Source: Anaerolineae bacterium (lineage in GTDB: Bacteria; Chloroflexota; Anaerolineae; B4-G1; SLSP01). From it: 64,000 nt of DNA. The DNA lies in assembly GCA_026645815.1 (NCBI GenBank), contig JAPKMR010000017.1, positions 1-64,000 on the forward strand, written 5' to 3'. The position numbers and the translations under genes were made by a program. Shown piece after piece: positions 7,775 to 16,064 of this stretch. Position 1 is the stretch's first letter, and each line of letters starts with the position of its first letter. Below the pieces are notes generated by a model. It had not been told where the DNA came from and made no database searches. It worked only from the letters and a program-made list of their open reading frames with translations.

Positions 7775-8424
7775 GTCGTTATCCCCGCATTCTGCCCGTC
7801 GGTGATAGTGCCTTCACGGTTGAATTTGGAGCCGTCATCGAAGAACGGCTTGTGGCGCAGGTGCAGGACTTCGAAGCCGTGTTGGGCGCGCACCCTATCC
7901 CGGGGATTCGCGAAACAGTACCCAGCTATTGCGCCCTATTGGTCGTCTACGATCCGCAAAATTGCCCCGCGGCAGTGATGCGAAGGGCACTGGAGCAAGC
8001 GTTGACCCTAATGACAGGCGGCGTTCATGCGGCAGGGCGATTGATTGAGATTCCTGTGCATTACGGCGCCGTTGACGGTCCTGACTTGCAGGATGTTGCC
8101 GGCTTTCACCAGTTATCTTCCGAAGAGGTCATCGCTCTCCACACCGCCCCGACCTATCGCGTGGCGATGTTGGGATTCGCGCCCGGATTTGCTTATCTAC
8201 TGGGGCTAGATCCACGGCTGGCTACATCCCGGTTGGCAACGCCACGCACCCATGTCGCGCCCGGCAGCGTTGGTATCGCGGGCAATCAGACGGGCGTGTA
8301 TGCGCTCAGCACCCCCGGCGGTTGGCGCATCATCGGGCGCACGCCATTGGTGCTCTTCGACCCGACGCGCCCGGAGCCTTTTCTAGTCCGCGCGGGGGAT
8401 TCCGTGCGCTTCGTGCAAGCATGA
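7771..8424 (+). CDS. pxpB: 5-oxoprolinase subunit PxpB (KipI-like)
   Basis: A 217-residue AHS1/KipI family protein. Visible family blocks are LPVGDSAFTVEFG at the start, GIRETVPSYCALLVVYDP, the HYG turn, and the strongly conserved MLGFAPGFAYLLGLD with PGSVGIAGNQTGVY and TPGGWRIIGRTPL near the end. Translation starts at GTG 7771, inside the last codons of pxpA. It partners with PxpC to form the ATP-dependent carboxyltransferase-like part of 5-oxoprolinase. The older name, inhibitor of KinA, comes from Bacillus; the neighbours support the metabolic role. Confidence 0.95.
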   Translation: MSRYPRILPVGDSAFTVEFGAVIEERLVAQVQDFEAVLGAHPIPGIRETVPSYCALLVVYDPQNCPAAVMRRALEQALTLMTGGVHAAGRLIEIPVHYGAVDGPDLQDVAGFHQLSSEEVIALHTAPTYRVAMLGFAPGFAYLLGLDPRLATSRLATPRTHVAPGSVGIAGNQTGVYALSTPGGWRIIGRTPLVLFDPTRPEPFLVRAGDSVRFVQA

Positions 8425-8431
8425 GGCGAGG

Positions 8432-9406
8432 ATGGTAAGTTCAGACCTGATGGAGATTCTCGATCCGGGCTTTCTGAGCACGGTGCAGGATGCCGGGCGT
8501 TATGGATGGCTGCGCTACGGCGTGCCCCCTTCCGGACCACTGGACGCGGCGGCATTTCAAGCCGCCAATGCCCTCGTCGAGAATGCGCCAGCTGCTGCCG
8601 GAATGGAAATTACCTGGACCGGACCGGCGCTGCGTATCACACGGGATGCACTCATCGCCGTCTGCGGTGCGGACTTCGAACTGTGGGCAGGCCGGCGCCC
8701 AGTGCCGACCTGGCACAGCGTGGTCCTGCGCGCGGGAGAGGTACTGCGCTTTGGAACGCGCCGCAGCGGCGCCCGGGCTTATCTGGCAGTAGATGGCGGT
8801 ATCGCCTTACCCCCATATCTTGAGTCACAGGCGACCTATCTGCCCGGCGGCTTTGGCGGCATGGAGGGTCGCGCCTTGCGGGCGGGGGATCACCTGCCCC
8901 TGCACCGAAGCCAGCTCGATCCCTTTGCAGCAGCAGGCAAGTGCTGGTCCCTATCGCGGCGACCCGCTTACAGCGCCAAGCCGGTTCTGAGAGTGATTCT
9001 GGGGCCGCAGGCCGAAGCATTCACCCAAGAAGGGATAGCCGCTTTCCTGAGCAATGCCTATAGTCTTTCTGCCGCCTCAGATCGCATGGGAGCGCGCCTG
9101 CACGGGCCTGCCATCGCGCATGCCGGGCATGCCGGGCATGCCGGCACAGGGAGCAGCATCTCCGATGGGGTGATTGCCGGATGCATACAAGTTCCGCCGG
9201 ATGGACAGCCCATCATCATGCTGGCGGATCATCAGAGCACAGGGGGCTATCCCAAGATTGCCGTGGTGTTGCGGGCTGACTTGCCGTTGTTGGCGCAGCT
9301 GCTACCCGGAGACCAGATGCGCTTTCAGGCGCTCGATGCAGTAGCATCACGCAGGAGCATCACCTGGAACCGGGAGGTGATCTCTAATTCCCCGGCGCCT
9401 GCTTGA
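8432..9406 (+). CDS. pxpC: 5-oxoprolinase subunit PxpC (KipA-like)
   Basis: A 324-residue AHS2/KipA family protein with LDPGFLSTVQDAGRYG, GVPPSGPLD, YLAVDGGI and the C-terminal QVPPDGQPIIMLADHQSTGGYPKI block, written here in shortened form. It starts 7 bases after pxpB. An unusual in-frame triplication of GCCGGGCAT near 9117-9145 gives HAGHAGHAG inside the SDRMGARLHG...SSISDGV region. This is a local expansion in an otherwise ordinary protein and probably lies in a surface loop. Confidence 0.94.
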   Translation: MVSSDLMEILDPGFLSTVQDAGRYGWLRYGVPPSGPLDAAAFQAANALVENAPAAAGMEITWTGPALRITRDALIAVCGADFELWAGRRPVPTWHSVVLRAGEVLRFGTRRSGARAYLAVDGGIALPPYLESQATYLPGGFGGMEGRALRAGDHLPLHRSQLDPFAAAGKCWSLSRRPAYSAKPVLRVILGPQAEAFTQEGIAAFLSNAYSLSAASDRMGARLHGPAIAHAGHAGHAGTGSSISDGVIAGCIQVPPDGQPIIMLADHQSTGGYPKIAVVLRADLPLLAQLLPGDQMRFQALDAVASRRSITWNREVISNSPAPA

Positions 9407-9410
9407 TATG

Positions 9411-9442
9411 TGGGATTTCGTAGCAGGTCGCTGACCGAAACC
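9411..9442 (+). repeat. Short dispersed repeat shared with 35153-35184
   Basis: TGGGATTTCGTAGC followed by AGGTCGCTGACCGAAA is repeated in inverted orientation at 35153-35184 with only a few changes. It sits just after pxpC. No coding function is apparent. Confidence 0.6.
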
Positions 9443-9580
9443 GCACCACGCCCCTTACACTGCACCTGAAGCGCGAGCAAGGCATTCGCCCGGGGTTGAC
9501 GAAGTAGCCAATCTGCATAGCGGATTCTACAGGGGACGCAGAAGCCCGCTGAACTGCTACGAATGCCCTATGTCTGTACG

Positions 9581-9608
9581 TTGACCTGCCAGCACAATCG
9601 AGTAAACT
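9581..9608 (+). promoter_or_regulatory. Probable promoter of the moa operon
   Basis: TTGACC (9581-9586) and TAAACT (9603-9608) are separated by 16 bases, about 47 bases before the moaA start. Match to the sigma-70 consensus is good but not perfect. I saw no recognisable Moco riboswitch in the gap. Confidence 0.55.
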
Positions 9609-9654
9609 TACGCTTAGGATGAAATCGCGAAACCAGCATTAGAGGATCACCAAC

Positions 9655-10644
9655 ATGCCGTTTTCAGACTCTTACGCCCGCCCCATCGAGTACCTGCGCG
9701 TTTCCGTCACTGACCGCTGCAACCTACGCTGTCGCTACTGCATGCCCGAAGAGGGCATCCAACCGATAGCCCACGATACCGTGCTCCGCTATGAAGAAAT
9801 CGTGCGCATCGTACGCGTAGCAGTCTCAATGGGTCTCATCCATGTGCGCCTTACCGGCGGCGAACCTCTGGTTCGCCGGGGCATCGTGGACCTGGTGGCG
9901 CAACTCGCCGCTATCCCCGGTCTGGAAGACCTTTCCATGACCACCAACGGCATGTGGCTAGAGCGTTATGCGGGCGAATTGGCACAGGCGGGGTTAGGGC
10001 GTATCAATCTAAGTCTGGATACCCTGCGATCAGAGCGCTTTCACGACATCACCCGCCTCGGGAATTTGGAGCAGGTGTTACGCGGGCGTGAAGCTGCGCT
10101 CAAAGCCGGATTGCGTCCGGTCAAGGTCAATACCGTCGTGGTGCGCGGCATGAACGATGATGAAATTGTGGATTTGGCAAGGCTAACGCTGTTGCCGGAT
10201 TGGCACGTGCGTTTCATTGAGATCATGCCGTTGGGAACCGGCGAGCACTGGACGGAGAATGGCGTCGTGACAGTTGCGGAAATCCGTGCGCGCGTGGAAG
10301 CGGGGTTGGGGTCACTGGTCTCTGTGCCCAACGAGACCGGCGTCGGACCGGCACGTTATTATCAATTACCAGGTGCGGCAGGAACCCTGGGCTTCATCAG
10401 CCCCGTGAGTGAGCACTTCTGCCATGCCTGCAATCGCCTTCGACTCACCTCAGATGGGCACTTGCTGCCTTGCTTGATGTCCAATCATTCGATTGATCTA
10501 CGCACGCCGCTGCGCGCCGGCGCCAGCGACGCGGAATTGCAAATCATATTCGAGAGAGCGATCCTGGCAAAACCTAGAGGTCACCATCTGGCAGAGCACC
10601 AACTTCCGGAATGCTTGCTGCCCATGTCAACCATAGGCGGGTGA
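9655..10644 (+). CDS. moaA: GTP 3',8-cyclase MoaA
   Basis: A 329-residue radical SAM enzyme that rearranges GTP to (8S)-3',8-cyclo-7,8-dihydroguanosine 5'-triphosphate, the first step of molybdenum cofactor synthesis. The radical SAM cluster motif is C22-x3-C26-x2-C29, followed by LTGGEPL and MTTNGMWL. The second, GTP-binding cluster uses FCHACNRLRLTSDG and a third Cys in LLPCL (about residues 255, 258 and 272). The protein ends in STIGG, and the C-terminal Gly-Gly is required for activity in characterised MoaA. moaC follows after 57 bases. Confidence 0.97.
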   Translation: MPFSDSYARPIEYLRVSVTDRCNLRCRYCMPEEGIQPIAHDTVLRYEEIVRIVRVAVSMGLIHVRLTGGEPLVRRGIVDLVAQLAAIPGLEDLSMTTNGMWLERYAGELAQAGLGRINLSLDTLRSERFHDITRLGNLEQVLRGREAALKAGLRPVKVNTVVVRGMNDDEIVDLARLTLLPDWHVRFIEIMPLGTGEHWTENGVVTVAEIRARVEAGLGSLVSVPNETGVGPARYYQLPGAAGTLGFISPVSEHFCHACNRLRLTSDGHLLPCLMSNHSIDLRTPLRAGASDAELQIIFERAILAKPRGHHLAEHQLPECLLPMSTIGG

Positions 10645-10701
10645 AAGGGCATAACACACGCGGACCAGCACAGCCTGAGCCGCAATCGAAAAGGATGCTG
10701 C

Positions 10702-11193
10702 ATGTCTGAGCCACAACTGACACACATTGATGAACACGGCGCCGCCCGGATGGTGGATGTGAGCGCAAAACAACCCACGCAGCGGGAAGCACTTGCCGCA
10801 GGTGAAGTGCGGATGCAGCCCACAACGCTCGCGTTGATTCAGGCAGGCGACGTTGCCAAGGGGGATGTACTTGCGGTCGCACGGGTCGCCGGCATCATGG
10901 CGACCAAACGCACACCGGAGTTGATTCCGCTGTGCCATCCCCTACCCATCACCAGCGTCACCGTAGATTTCGAATTCGATACGGAACGCTCCGTCATCGC
11001 CATCACTTCCTGCGTGCGGTGTACGGGCATCACCGGCGTGGAAATGGAGGCGCTCACTGCGGTGAGCGTCGCAGCACTGACAATCTATGATATGGCGAAG
11101 GCTGTGGACCGCAGTATGGCCATTCAAAACATCCGCCTGCTCGAAAAACACGGCGGGAAGAGCGGGGATTGGGTACGTGGAGATAATCTCTGA
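10702..11193 (+). CDS. moaC: Cyclic pyranopterin monophosphate synthase MoaC
   Basis: A 163-residue MoaC that converts the MoaA product to cyclic pyranopterin monophosphate. Conserved blocks are [60 protein letters not shown] and the C-terminal [12 protein letters not shown]. Length and motifs are typical. It lies between moaA and a MOSC gene in one operon. No moaD, moaE or moeA is present in the window. Confidence 0.97.
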   Translation: MSEPQLTHIDEHGAARMVDVSAKQPTQREALAAGEVRMQPTTLALIQAGDVAKGDVLAVARVAGIMATKRTPELIPLCHPLPITSVTVDFEFDTERSVIAITSCVRCTGITGVEMEALTAVSVAALTIYDMAKAVDRSMAIQNIRLLEKHGGKSGDWVRGDNL

Positions 11194-11247
11194 AAGCTGA
11201 GGCGTGATGTATCCCGCGCATTCACTTCTGTATTTGGAGGTCAAAGG

Positions 11248-11703
11248 TTGAAAGGCAAAGTGGTCGCTGTTTGTGTCAGCGACAAAAAAGGTGTAGTCAA
11301 GAAAAATGTTGGCAGCGGGGTTCTGCGCGTGAATTGGGGTCTGGAAGGGGACGCCCATGCCGGGGACTGGCACCGCCAGGTTTCATTACTGGCTTGGGAA
11401 TCCATCGAAACCATGCGCGCAAAAGGGCTCAAGGTAAAAGAGGGGAGTTTCGCCGAGAATATCACGACCGAGGGATTAGAACTGCACACGTTAGCCGTGG
11501 GCACACAGATGAGGTTGGGTACGGCGCTGGTCGAAGTCACACAGATTGGCAAGGTCTGTCACAGTCACTGCGCTATCTACTATGCTGCGGGAGATTGTGT
11601 CATGCCACGAGAGGGCATTTTCGTCAAAGTGCTAGAGCCGGGTGAAGTTCACACCGGCGATGTTGTAGAAGCATATCATCACCCCACAGGAGAAGCCCTA
11701 TGA
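11248..11703 (+). CDS. MOSC domain protein
   Basis: A 151-residue single MOSC (Moco sulfurase C-terminal) domain. Typical features are WGLEGDAHAGDWHRQVSLL, GSFAENITTEGL, GTALVEVTQIGKVCHSHCAIYYAAGDC (in part) and the closing GIFVKVLEPGEVHTGDVV. The conserved Cys lies in the CHSHC segment. Stand-alone MOSC proteins are thought to carry or process sulfur or molybdenum cofactor. The position after moaA-moaC fits a cofactor role, but its exact reaction is unknown. Start is TTG 11248, after TTTGGAGG at a 7-base spacing. It overlaps the next gene by 4 bases. Confidence 0.9.
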   Translation: MKGKVVAVCVSDKKGVVKKNVGSGVLRVNWGLEGDAHAGDWHRQVSLLAWESIETMRAKGLKVKEGSFAENITTEGLELHTLAVGTQMRLGTALVEVTQIGKVCHSHCAIYYAAGDCVMPREGIFVKVLEPGEVHTGDVVEAYHHPTGEAL

Positions 11704-12761
11704 AACGCAATCACTGGATATGGTTGATTATTGCCACCTTGCTAATGGGTGTGCTGGCATGTACGGGCGGCAAGTCTGTCACACCGGCACCGGAAACGCC
11801 CGCTATCGAGACAGCTACGCAGGAGGCTCCGACCCTACGTCCCACACATACCCCTGCGCAGCCCACGGCCCAACCTACAACAGCACCGAGTACAGCGGAA
11901 CCTAAGCCCAAAGTGACAGAAGCCCCCACAGTGGTTGCGGGCGCCTCGCTGGAGGTCATCAACGAGAGTGGCGTCGAGCTGGCGGAGTTGTATATCTCGG
12001 GGGTCGAGGATTCCTCCTGGGGTGCGAACCAGCTCAGCGAGAGTATCGTTCCTGGTGGAAGTATCACCATCCAGGCGCTGGAAGAAGGAACCTATGATCT
12101 GAAAACCGCGTTTGCCGATGGCAGCACCGCTGAAATTATGTACAGCGTCTTGCTCAGCGGGGAAAACTCCTGGACGGTATTCGGCATGGAAGGCCTACCC
12201 GACAATGCCGTCCTGCGCTTCGAGGAAGATTTCACGGATAACCGCAACAACTGGGGGAATAGCTTCAGCGATGAGGTAGATTATCCCGCCCCCGGTGACG
12301 GTCAGTACTGCATCAATATCAAGGTGAGCGAAATGACCGCCTGGGAATGGTACGAACCGTTTCGCACCGACGAGTTTCTGACTGAGGTGCAATGCTCGCT
12401 GGACGCAGGCACCGATGCCAGCTGCGGGCTAGGCTTCGGTCCCGATGGCGACAACCTCTTCTGGTACGAACTGGATGCCGAAACGCAATCCTATGCTGTG
12501 CACTTGCTTCAGGATGATGCCTGGCAAGAGTCGTTGATTGGCTGGACGGAAGACCTGCACATCAACCCGAGCGGCGCGAATTATCTGGCACTGGCACGCA
12601 TCGAAGGCACGCTCTATGTTTACGCGAATGGCATGCTTATCAACTGGGTGGATACAGATTTGTTTCCCACCGGGCGCGTCGGTATTGGGGGCGCCACCTA
12701 TGAAGACGCTCCCGTGAACATCTGTCTGGATGATTTGATGGTGTGGCGCATCGAAAAATAA
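11700..12761 (+). CDS. Lipoprotein with Pro/Thr linker and beta-sandwich domain
   Basis: A 353-residue secreted protein. The signal peptide ends in a lipobox (LMGVLAC, Cys21), so it should be lipid-anchored on the outer face of the membrane. Residues 25-75 form a Pro/Thr/Ala/Glu-rich linker. Residues 80-150 look like a small beta domain. Residues 165-353 contain FTDNRNNWG...EDF-type strands and end in a concanavalin-like sandwich (YLALARIEGTLYVYANG, VGIGGATYEDAPVNICLDDL), as in DUF1080-like carbohydrate domains. Its start overlaps the MOSC gene, and the PqqD/SPASM gene follows after 65 bases. Specific function unknown. Confidence 0.8.
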   Translation: MKRNHWIWLIIATLLMGVLACTGGKSVTPAPETPAIETATQEAPTLRPTHTPAQPTAQPTTAPSTAEPKPKVTEAPTVVAGASLEVINESGVELAELYISGVEDSSWGANQLSESIVPGGSITIQALEEGTYDLKTAFADGSTAEIMYSVLLSGENSWTVFGMEGLPDNAVLRFEEDFTDNRNNWGNSFSDEVDYPAPGDGQYCINIKVSEMTAWEWYEPFRTDEFLTEVQCSLDAGTDASCGLGFGPDGDNLFWYELDAETQSYAVHLLQDDAWQESLIGWTEDLHINPSGANYLALARIEGTLYVYANGMLINWVDTDLFPTGRVGIGGATYEDAPVNICLDDLMVWRIEK

Positions 12762-12826
12762 GCGCGAGTATGGATGAGGGTTTTAAGCCCTCACGACGCT
12801 CTGAATTCTCCGAAGGAGGAGGCGAG

Positions 12827-14125
12827 ATGAAGTTTACCGACTGGCTGCAACAATTAATCTCCCGCATCCGTCCAAAAGAACCGGTGAGCATTCCACCCGG
12901 CATGACCCACTACCTGAGAGAAACCGAGACCGGCATCACACGCTTCCATCTCCGCGTCGAGCGTGATGGCAGCGGCTTGTTGGTCACCAACGCCACAGCC
13001 TTAGCGCGGCTTTCACCCTCTGGCGTCATCATCGCCAAAGCGCTGCTGGAAGGACGATCTGAGGTTGAAGTCCTTAGCACCCTCAAGGCGACATTTCGCG
13101 GCGCTGCGCCAGAGACCATGGCCAACGATATCGCCAGTATCAACCAGCTCCTGCAACAGCTCACCGCTCCGGGCGATGCCTATCCGGTCTTCAACCTCGA
13201 TGATGCAGCGCTCGCTACCGATGCAGCAGAACTGATCGCCCCATTGCAGGCGGCACTGCCCCTGGCGTCCCCGGACACGCTACGGCCTTTGTTAGAACGC
13301 CTCTGGGAGGTGGGCATTCCACACGTGATTTTCTTCGCCCCGAAAACCCCCAATGCCACAGACCTGGTGCGAGCTGTGGAACGCGCCGAAGACCTCGGTA
13401 TGATCGCAGGGGTGCGCGCCCGCGCCTCCGACCTGCTGCAGGAAGGCTTGCTCAACGACCTGATGGTCGCAGGGCTGGATCACGTCACGTTCCCCTATGC
13501 GGCGCTCGATGCGGACCTACACGACGCCTTGTTCGGCGCGGGCGATCACCAGGCAGCTGATACGGTATTGGCATGGCTGGAAGAAAACCAGCTCTGTGCC
13601 AACATCGAAATTCCGCTAGTCGAGACTACCCTGCCAGGACTCGAAACCATGATTCATAGTCTGCTAGACCGCGGCGCCGACAACTTCTCCTTTGTAACCT
13701 ACGTCACCAAGGACCCGGCGCTCGCAGGGAAGCACCACGGCGCTCTGGATGCTGATGCGATGCCACAAATCGCTGCCATCGTCGAGGAAGGCGCCCACGA
13801 AGTGCAGGCGCGTTTCCTCTGGGAACCTCCGGTGGAACGTGACCCTGGGCAAACGCTTGCCGAACAGTTGCAGCAAGGACCGCGCTGCGCCGGCGACGTC
13901 GCCATCCGTGTGGAGAGCGATGGGCGGGTGATTCCGCCACGAGGTCCCTATCAGAGCGCCGGCAATTTGCTACAAGACAGTTGGGATGTCATCTGGAACC
14001 ATGAGGCTTTCCGGCGTTATCGCGAACGCGTCGAGGCGCTCACCCGTTGTGAGATTTGTCCCGGACTCGTTATCTGCGCCGCAGATTGCCCGCGGGAACG
14101 GACGGGATGGGCACAAAAACCGTGA
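12827..14125 (+). CDS. PqqD-SPASM protein lacking the radical-SAM cysteines (pseudo-radical-SAM)
   Basis: A 432-residue protein with three parts. Residues about 25-100 resemble PqqD, the small winged-helix recognition domain that binds RiPP precursor peptides. Residues about 110-330 follow the strand-helix pattern of a radical SAM/SPASM barrel (LLERLWEVGIPHVIFF, AEDLGMIAGVRARASDLL, LMVAGLDHVTFPY). However, the segment where CNLxCxxC should occur reads FNLDDAALATDAAEL with no Cys at all. The C-terminal SPASM part keeps CAGDVAIRVESDGRVIPP, GNLLQDSWDVIW and Cys near 408, 411, 417 and 421. The start at ATG 12827 follows AAGGAGGAGG. It is immediately upstream of the Cys-tailed protein. It cannot make a SAM radical as written, so I infer a recognition, scaffold or iron-sulfur role. 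Confidence 0.75.
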   Translation: MKFTDWLQQLISRIRPKEPVSIPPGMTHYLRETETGITRFHLRVERDGSGLLVTNATALARLSPSGVIIAKALLEGRSEVEVLSTLKATFRGAAPETMANDIASINQLLQQLTAPGDAYPVFNLDDAALATDAAELIAPLQAALPLASPDTLRPLLERLWEVGIPHVIFFAPKTPNATDLVRAVERAEDLGMIAGVRARASDLLQEGLLNDLMVAGLDHVTFPYAALDADLHDALFGAGDHQAADTVLAWLEENQLCANIEIPLVETTLPGLETMIHSLLDRGADNFSFVTYVTKDPALAGKHHGALDADAMPQIAAIVEEGAHEVQARFLWEPPVERDPGQTLAEQLQQGPRCAGDVAIRVESDGRVIPPRGPYQSAGNLLQDSWDVIWNHEAFRRYRERVEALTRCEICPGLVICAADCPRERTGWAQKP

Positions 14126-14168
14126 AACTCCCCTCTACGGAACAACGACTACATTTAGGGAGGTGGAA

Positions 14169-16058
14169 ATGAAACGCAATTATCGGATTCTCTATGGTCT
14201 CGTGTTGGTCATGCTGCTAGCGCTGCTGCTAGGGATGCGCGAACCCGCCGTGGCACAGAGCTATCGCTTCGAGGTCCCCGAACTGCGCATGCAGGTCTAC
14301 GTGCAGCCCGATGCATCTGTCAAGATCGAATACGACATCACCTTCAAGAACCTGGGCGCGACGATTGAGGTCATTGATATCGGTACGCCGCACAAGAACT
14401 ACAATATCGGCAACATGAGCGCCTCGATGAACGGCGTGGGCTTGAACGATATTCGAAAATCCACGTATATTGATACCGGGGTCGAAATCCATCTGGGCAG
14501 TCAAGCCATTCCGATGGGAGGCGCCAGCACCTTACACTTCGAGTTCACCATGCCGGACATGGTCTATCAAGATACGACGCGTAAAGACTACGCCTCACTC
14601 CAAATCACGCCGACGTGGTTCGATAGCAGCTCGGTAAGTGGCTCAACGGCAATCTGGGTCGCCATCCACATGCCCGAAGGGGTATCGGCAGACGATATGC
14701 TGTACCAAAAGGTGGAGTTCACGCAGAAAGCGCTCTTTCAGGGGCGGGCGGTCGCCGTTTGGAACTGGGAAGAAGGTCGCGCCACACAGGAGTACCTGGT
14801 GGGGGTGTCCTTCCCTCAAGTGGGCATGGATCGGGTCATCACGATGACCCTCATAGATTTGATGGTCAAGTGGATGGAGGACAATCCCAACACGCGCATG
14901 ATCATGGGCTTGATTCAAGCGCTGCTCTTTGGCGTGCTGTTCTTCCGCTTTACCGGTGGGACCGGATGCGCGCTCTTCGGCATGTTGATGGTGGGCCTGG
15001 GGGTACTGATCATCATCAGCCCGCTCGCACAACTCGTCGCCCTGCCGCTGCTCGTGCTGCTGGTCATTATCAACGAGTGGCAGCTGAGCCGGCGCAAGAA
15101 GACATACCTGCCCCCTATCGCGCAAGTCGAAGGCGGCGGCATCAAGCGCGGGTTGACGGCGCCCGAAGCTGCCACGCTGCTTGAGATGCCGCTCAACAAA
15201 ATCCTCACCCTCGTCATCTTCGGTTTACTCGCGAAAGGTATTCTGCAACAAGTCGAAGATGACCCGCTCAAGGTAGAAGTCGCCGAACCCTTCCGCACGC
15301 TCGCTAACCCCAACCTCAAGACGACAAAGGCCCGACTGGAAGCCCGCCGTCAGGCAGCTCAAGATTTGAAGACCATCATCCACAAATACGAGGATGGATT
15401 CCTGCAGCTGTTGGAGAAACATCCGGGTAAAGCCGTCAAAGATATTGATTTCGCCCCGGCAATGCAGATTCTCATTACTGACACTGCCGAGAAGATGAAG
15501 GGCTTCGACCTTTCAGATACCAAAGAATATTATCAGCGCATCATGGAACGCGCCTGGCAGCAAGCCCAAACTATCGGCGAGATTCCACAGCGCGAGGAAT
15601 ATCTCGATAAGTATCTGCCCTGGGTGATGATGAATGACAACTATCCAACCGTGCTGACCACAGGCGGCTACAGCTATTGGCCCCGCTGGATTCGGCACTC
15701 TCGCCCCATCAGCACTGGCGGCGGCGGAATGCAAGCGCCTATTCCGAGCGGCAGCGGTAGGCCTGTGGCAGGAGGACGCACAACCCTGGGTGATGTGGGG
15801 TCGTCCTTCGCCGGTTGGGCGCAAGCCACCGCCGGTGGGCTGGCAGGCGCCATCATGCCGGGGTCGCTCAAAGTCCCGGGCGTCAAAGGCGGGGTCGTTG
15901 ACCTGAGCGGTGTGGATAAGGTCACCGGCGATGTCTTCGAAGCCCTGTCCAAGAGCTCCTCCGGCGGCGGTGGTGGCGGCGGCGGAGGAGGGCGTAGTTG
16001 CGCCTGCGCCTGCGCGGGGTGTGCCTGCGCCTGTGCCTGCGCGGGCGGTGGCAGATAG
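14169..16058 (+). CDS. Membrane protein with glycine run and (Cys-Ala)n C-terminal tail
   Basis: A 629-residue protein. It has an N-terminal signal or anchor helix (about 5-25, ending AVAQS), then an extracytoplasmic beta-rich domain of about 240 residues. Two to three membrane helices follow (about 300-375: LIQALLFGVLFFRF, then GMLMVGLGVLIIISPLAQL and LVLLVIINEW). Next comes a domain with LTAPEAATLLEMPLNKILTLVIFGLLAKGIL, resembling the winged-helix-like part of DUF2207 proteins. The end is low-complexity: ten Gly, RS, then seven Cys alternating with Ala in two blocks (three and four Cys, separated by Gly), closing GGGR. The start at ATG 14169 has AGGTGGAA upstream. The tail is discussed as a possible modification substrate of the neighbour. 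Confidence 0.75.
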   Translation: MKRNYRILYGLVLVMLLALLLGMREPAVAQSYRFEVPELRMQVYVQPDASVKIEYDITFKNLGATIEVIDIGTPHKNYNIGNMSASMNGVGLNDIRKSTYIDTGVEIHLGSQAIPMGGASTLHFEFTMPDMVYQDTTRKDYASLQITPTWFDSSSVSGSTAIWVAIHMPEGVSADDMLYQKVEFTQKALFQGRAVAVWNWEEGRATQEYLVGVSFPQVGMDRVITMTLIDLMVKWMEDNPNTRMIMGLIQALLFGVLFFRFTGGTGCALFGMLMVGLGVLIIISPLAQLVALPLLVLLVIINEWQLSRRKKTYLPPIAQVEGGGIKRGLTAPEAATLLEMPLNKILTLVIFGLLAKGILQQVEDDPLKVEVAEPFRTLANPNLKTTKARLEARRQAAQDLKTIIHKYEDGFLQLLEKHPGKAVKDIDFAPAMQILITDTAEKMKGFDLSDTKEYYQRIMERAWQQAQTIGEIPQREEYLDKYLPWVMMNDNYPTVLTTGGYSYWPRWIRHSRPISTGGGGMQAPIPSGSGRPVAGGRTTLGDVGSSFAGWAQATAGGLAGAIMPGSLKVPGVKGGVVDLSGVDKVTGDVFEALSKSSSGGGGGGGGGGRSCACACAGCACACACAGGGR

Positions 16059-16064
16059 CGAGAC

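Noticed and set aside
9407-9654. Molybdenum cofactor riboswitch before moaA
   Set aside because: I could not find the conserved motif or a convincing fold; only a promoter and a dispersed repeat are visible.
12827-14125. Annotation as an active radical SAM enzyme
   Set aside because: No CxxxCxxC is present anywhere in the protein; only SPASM-type cysteines remain.
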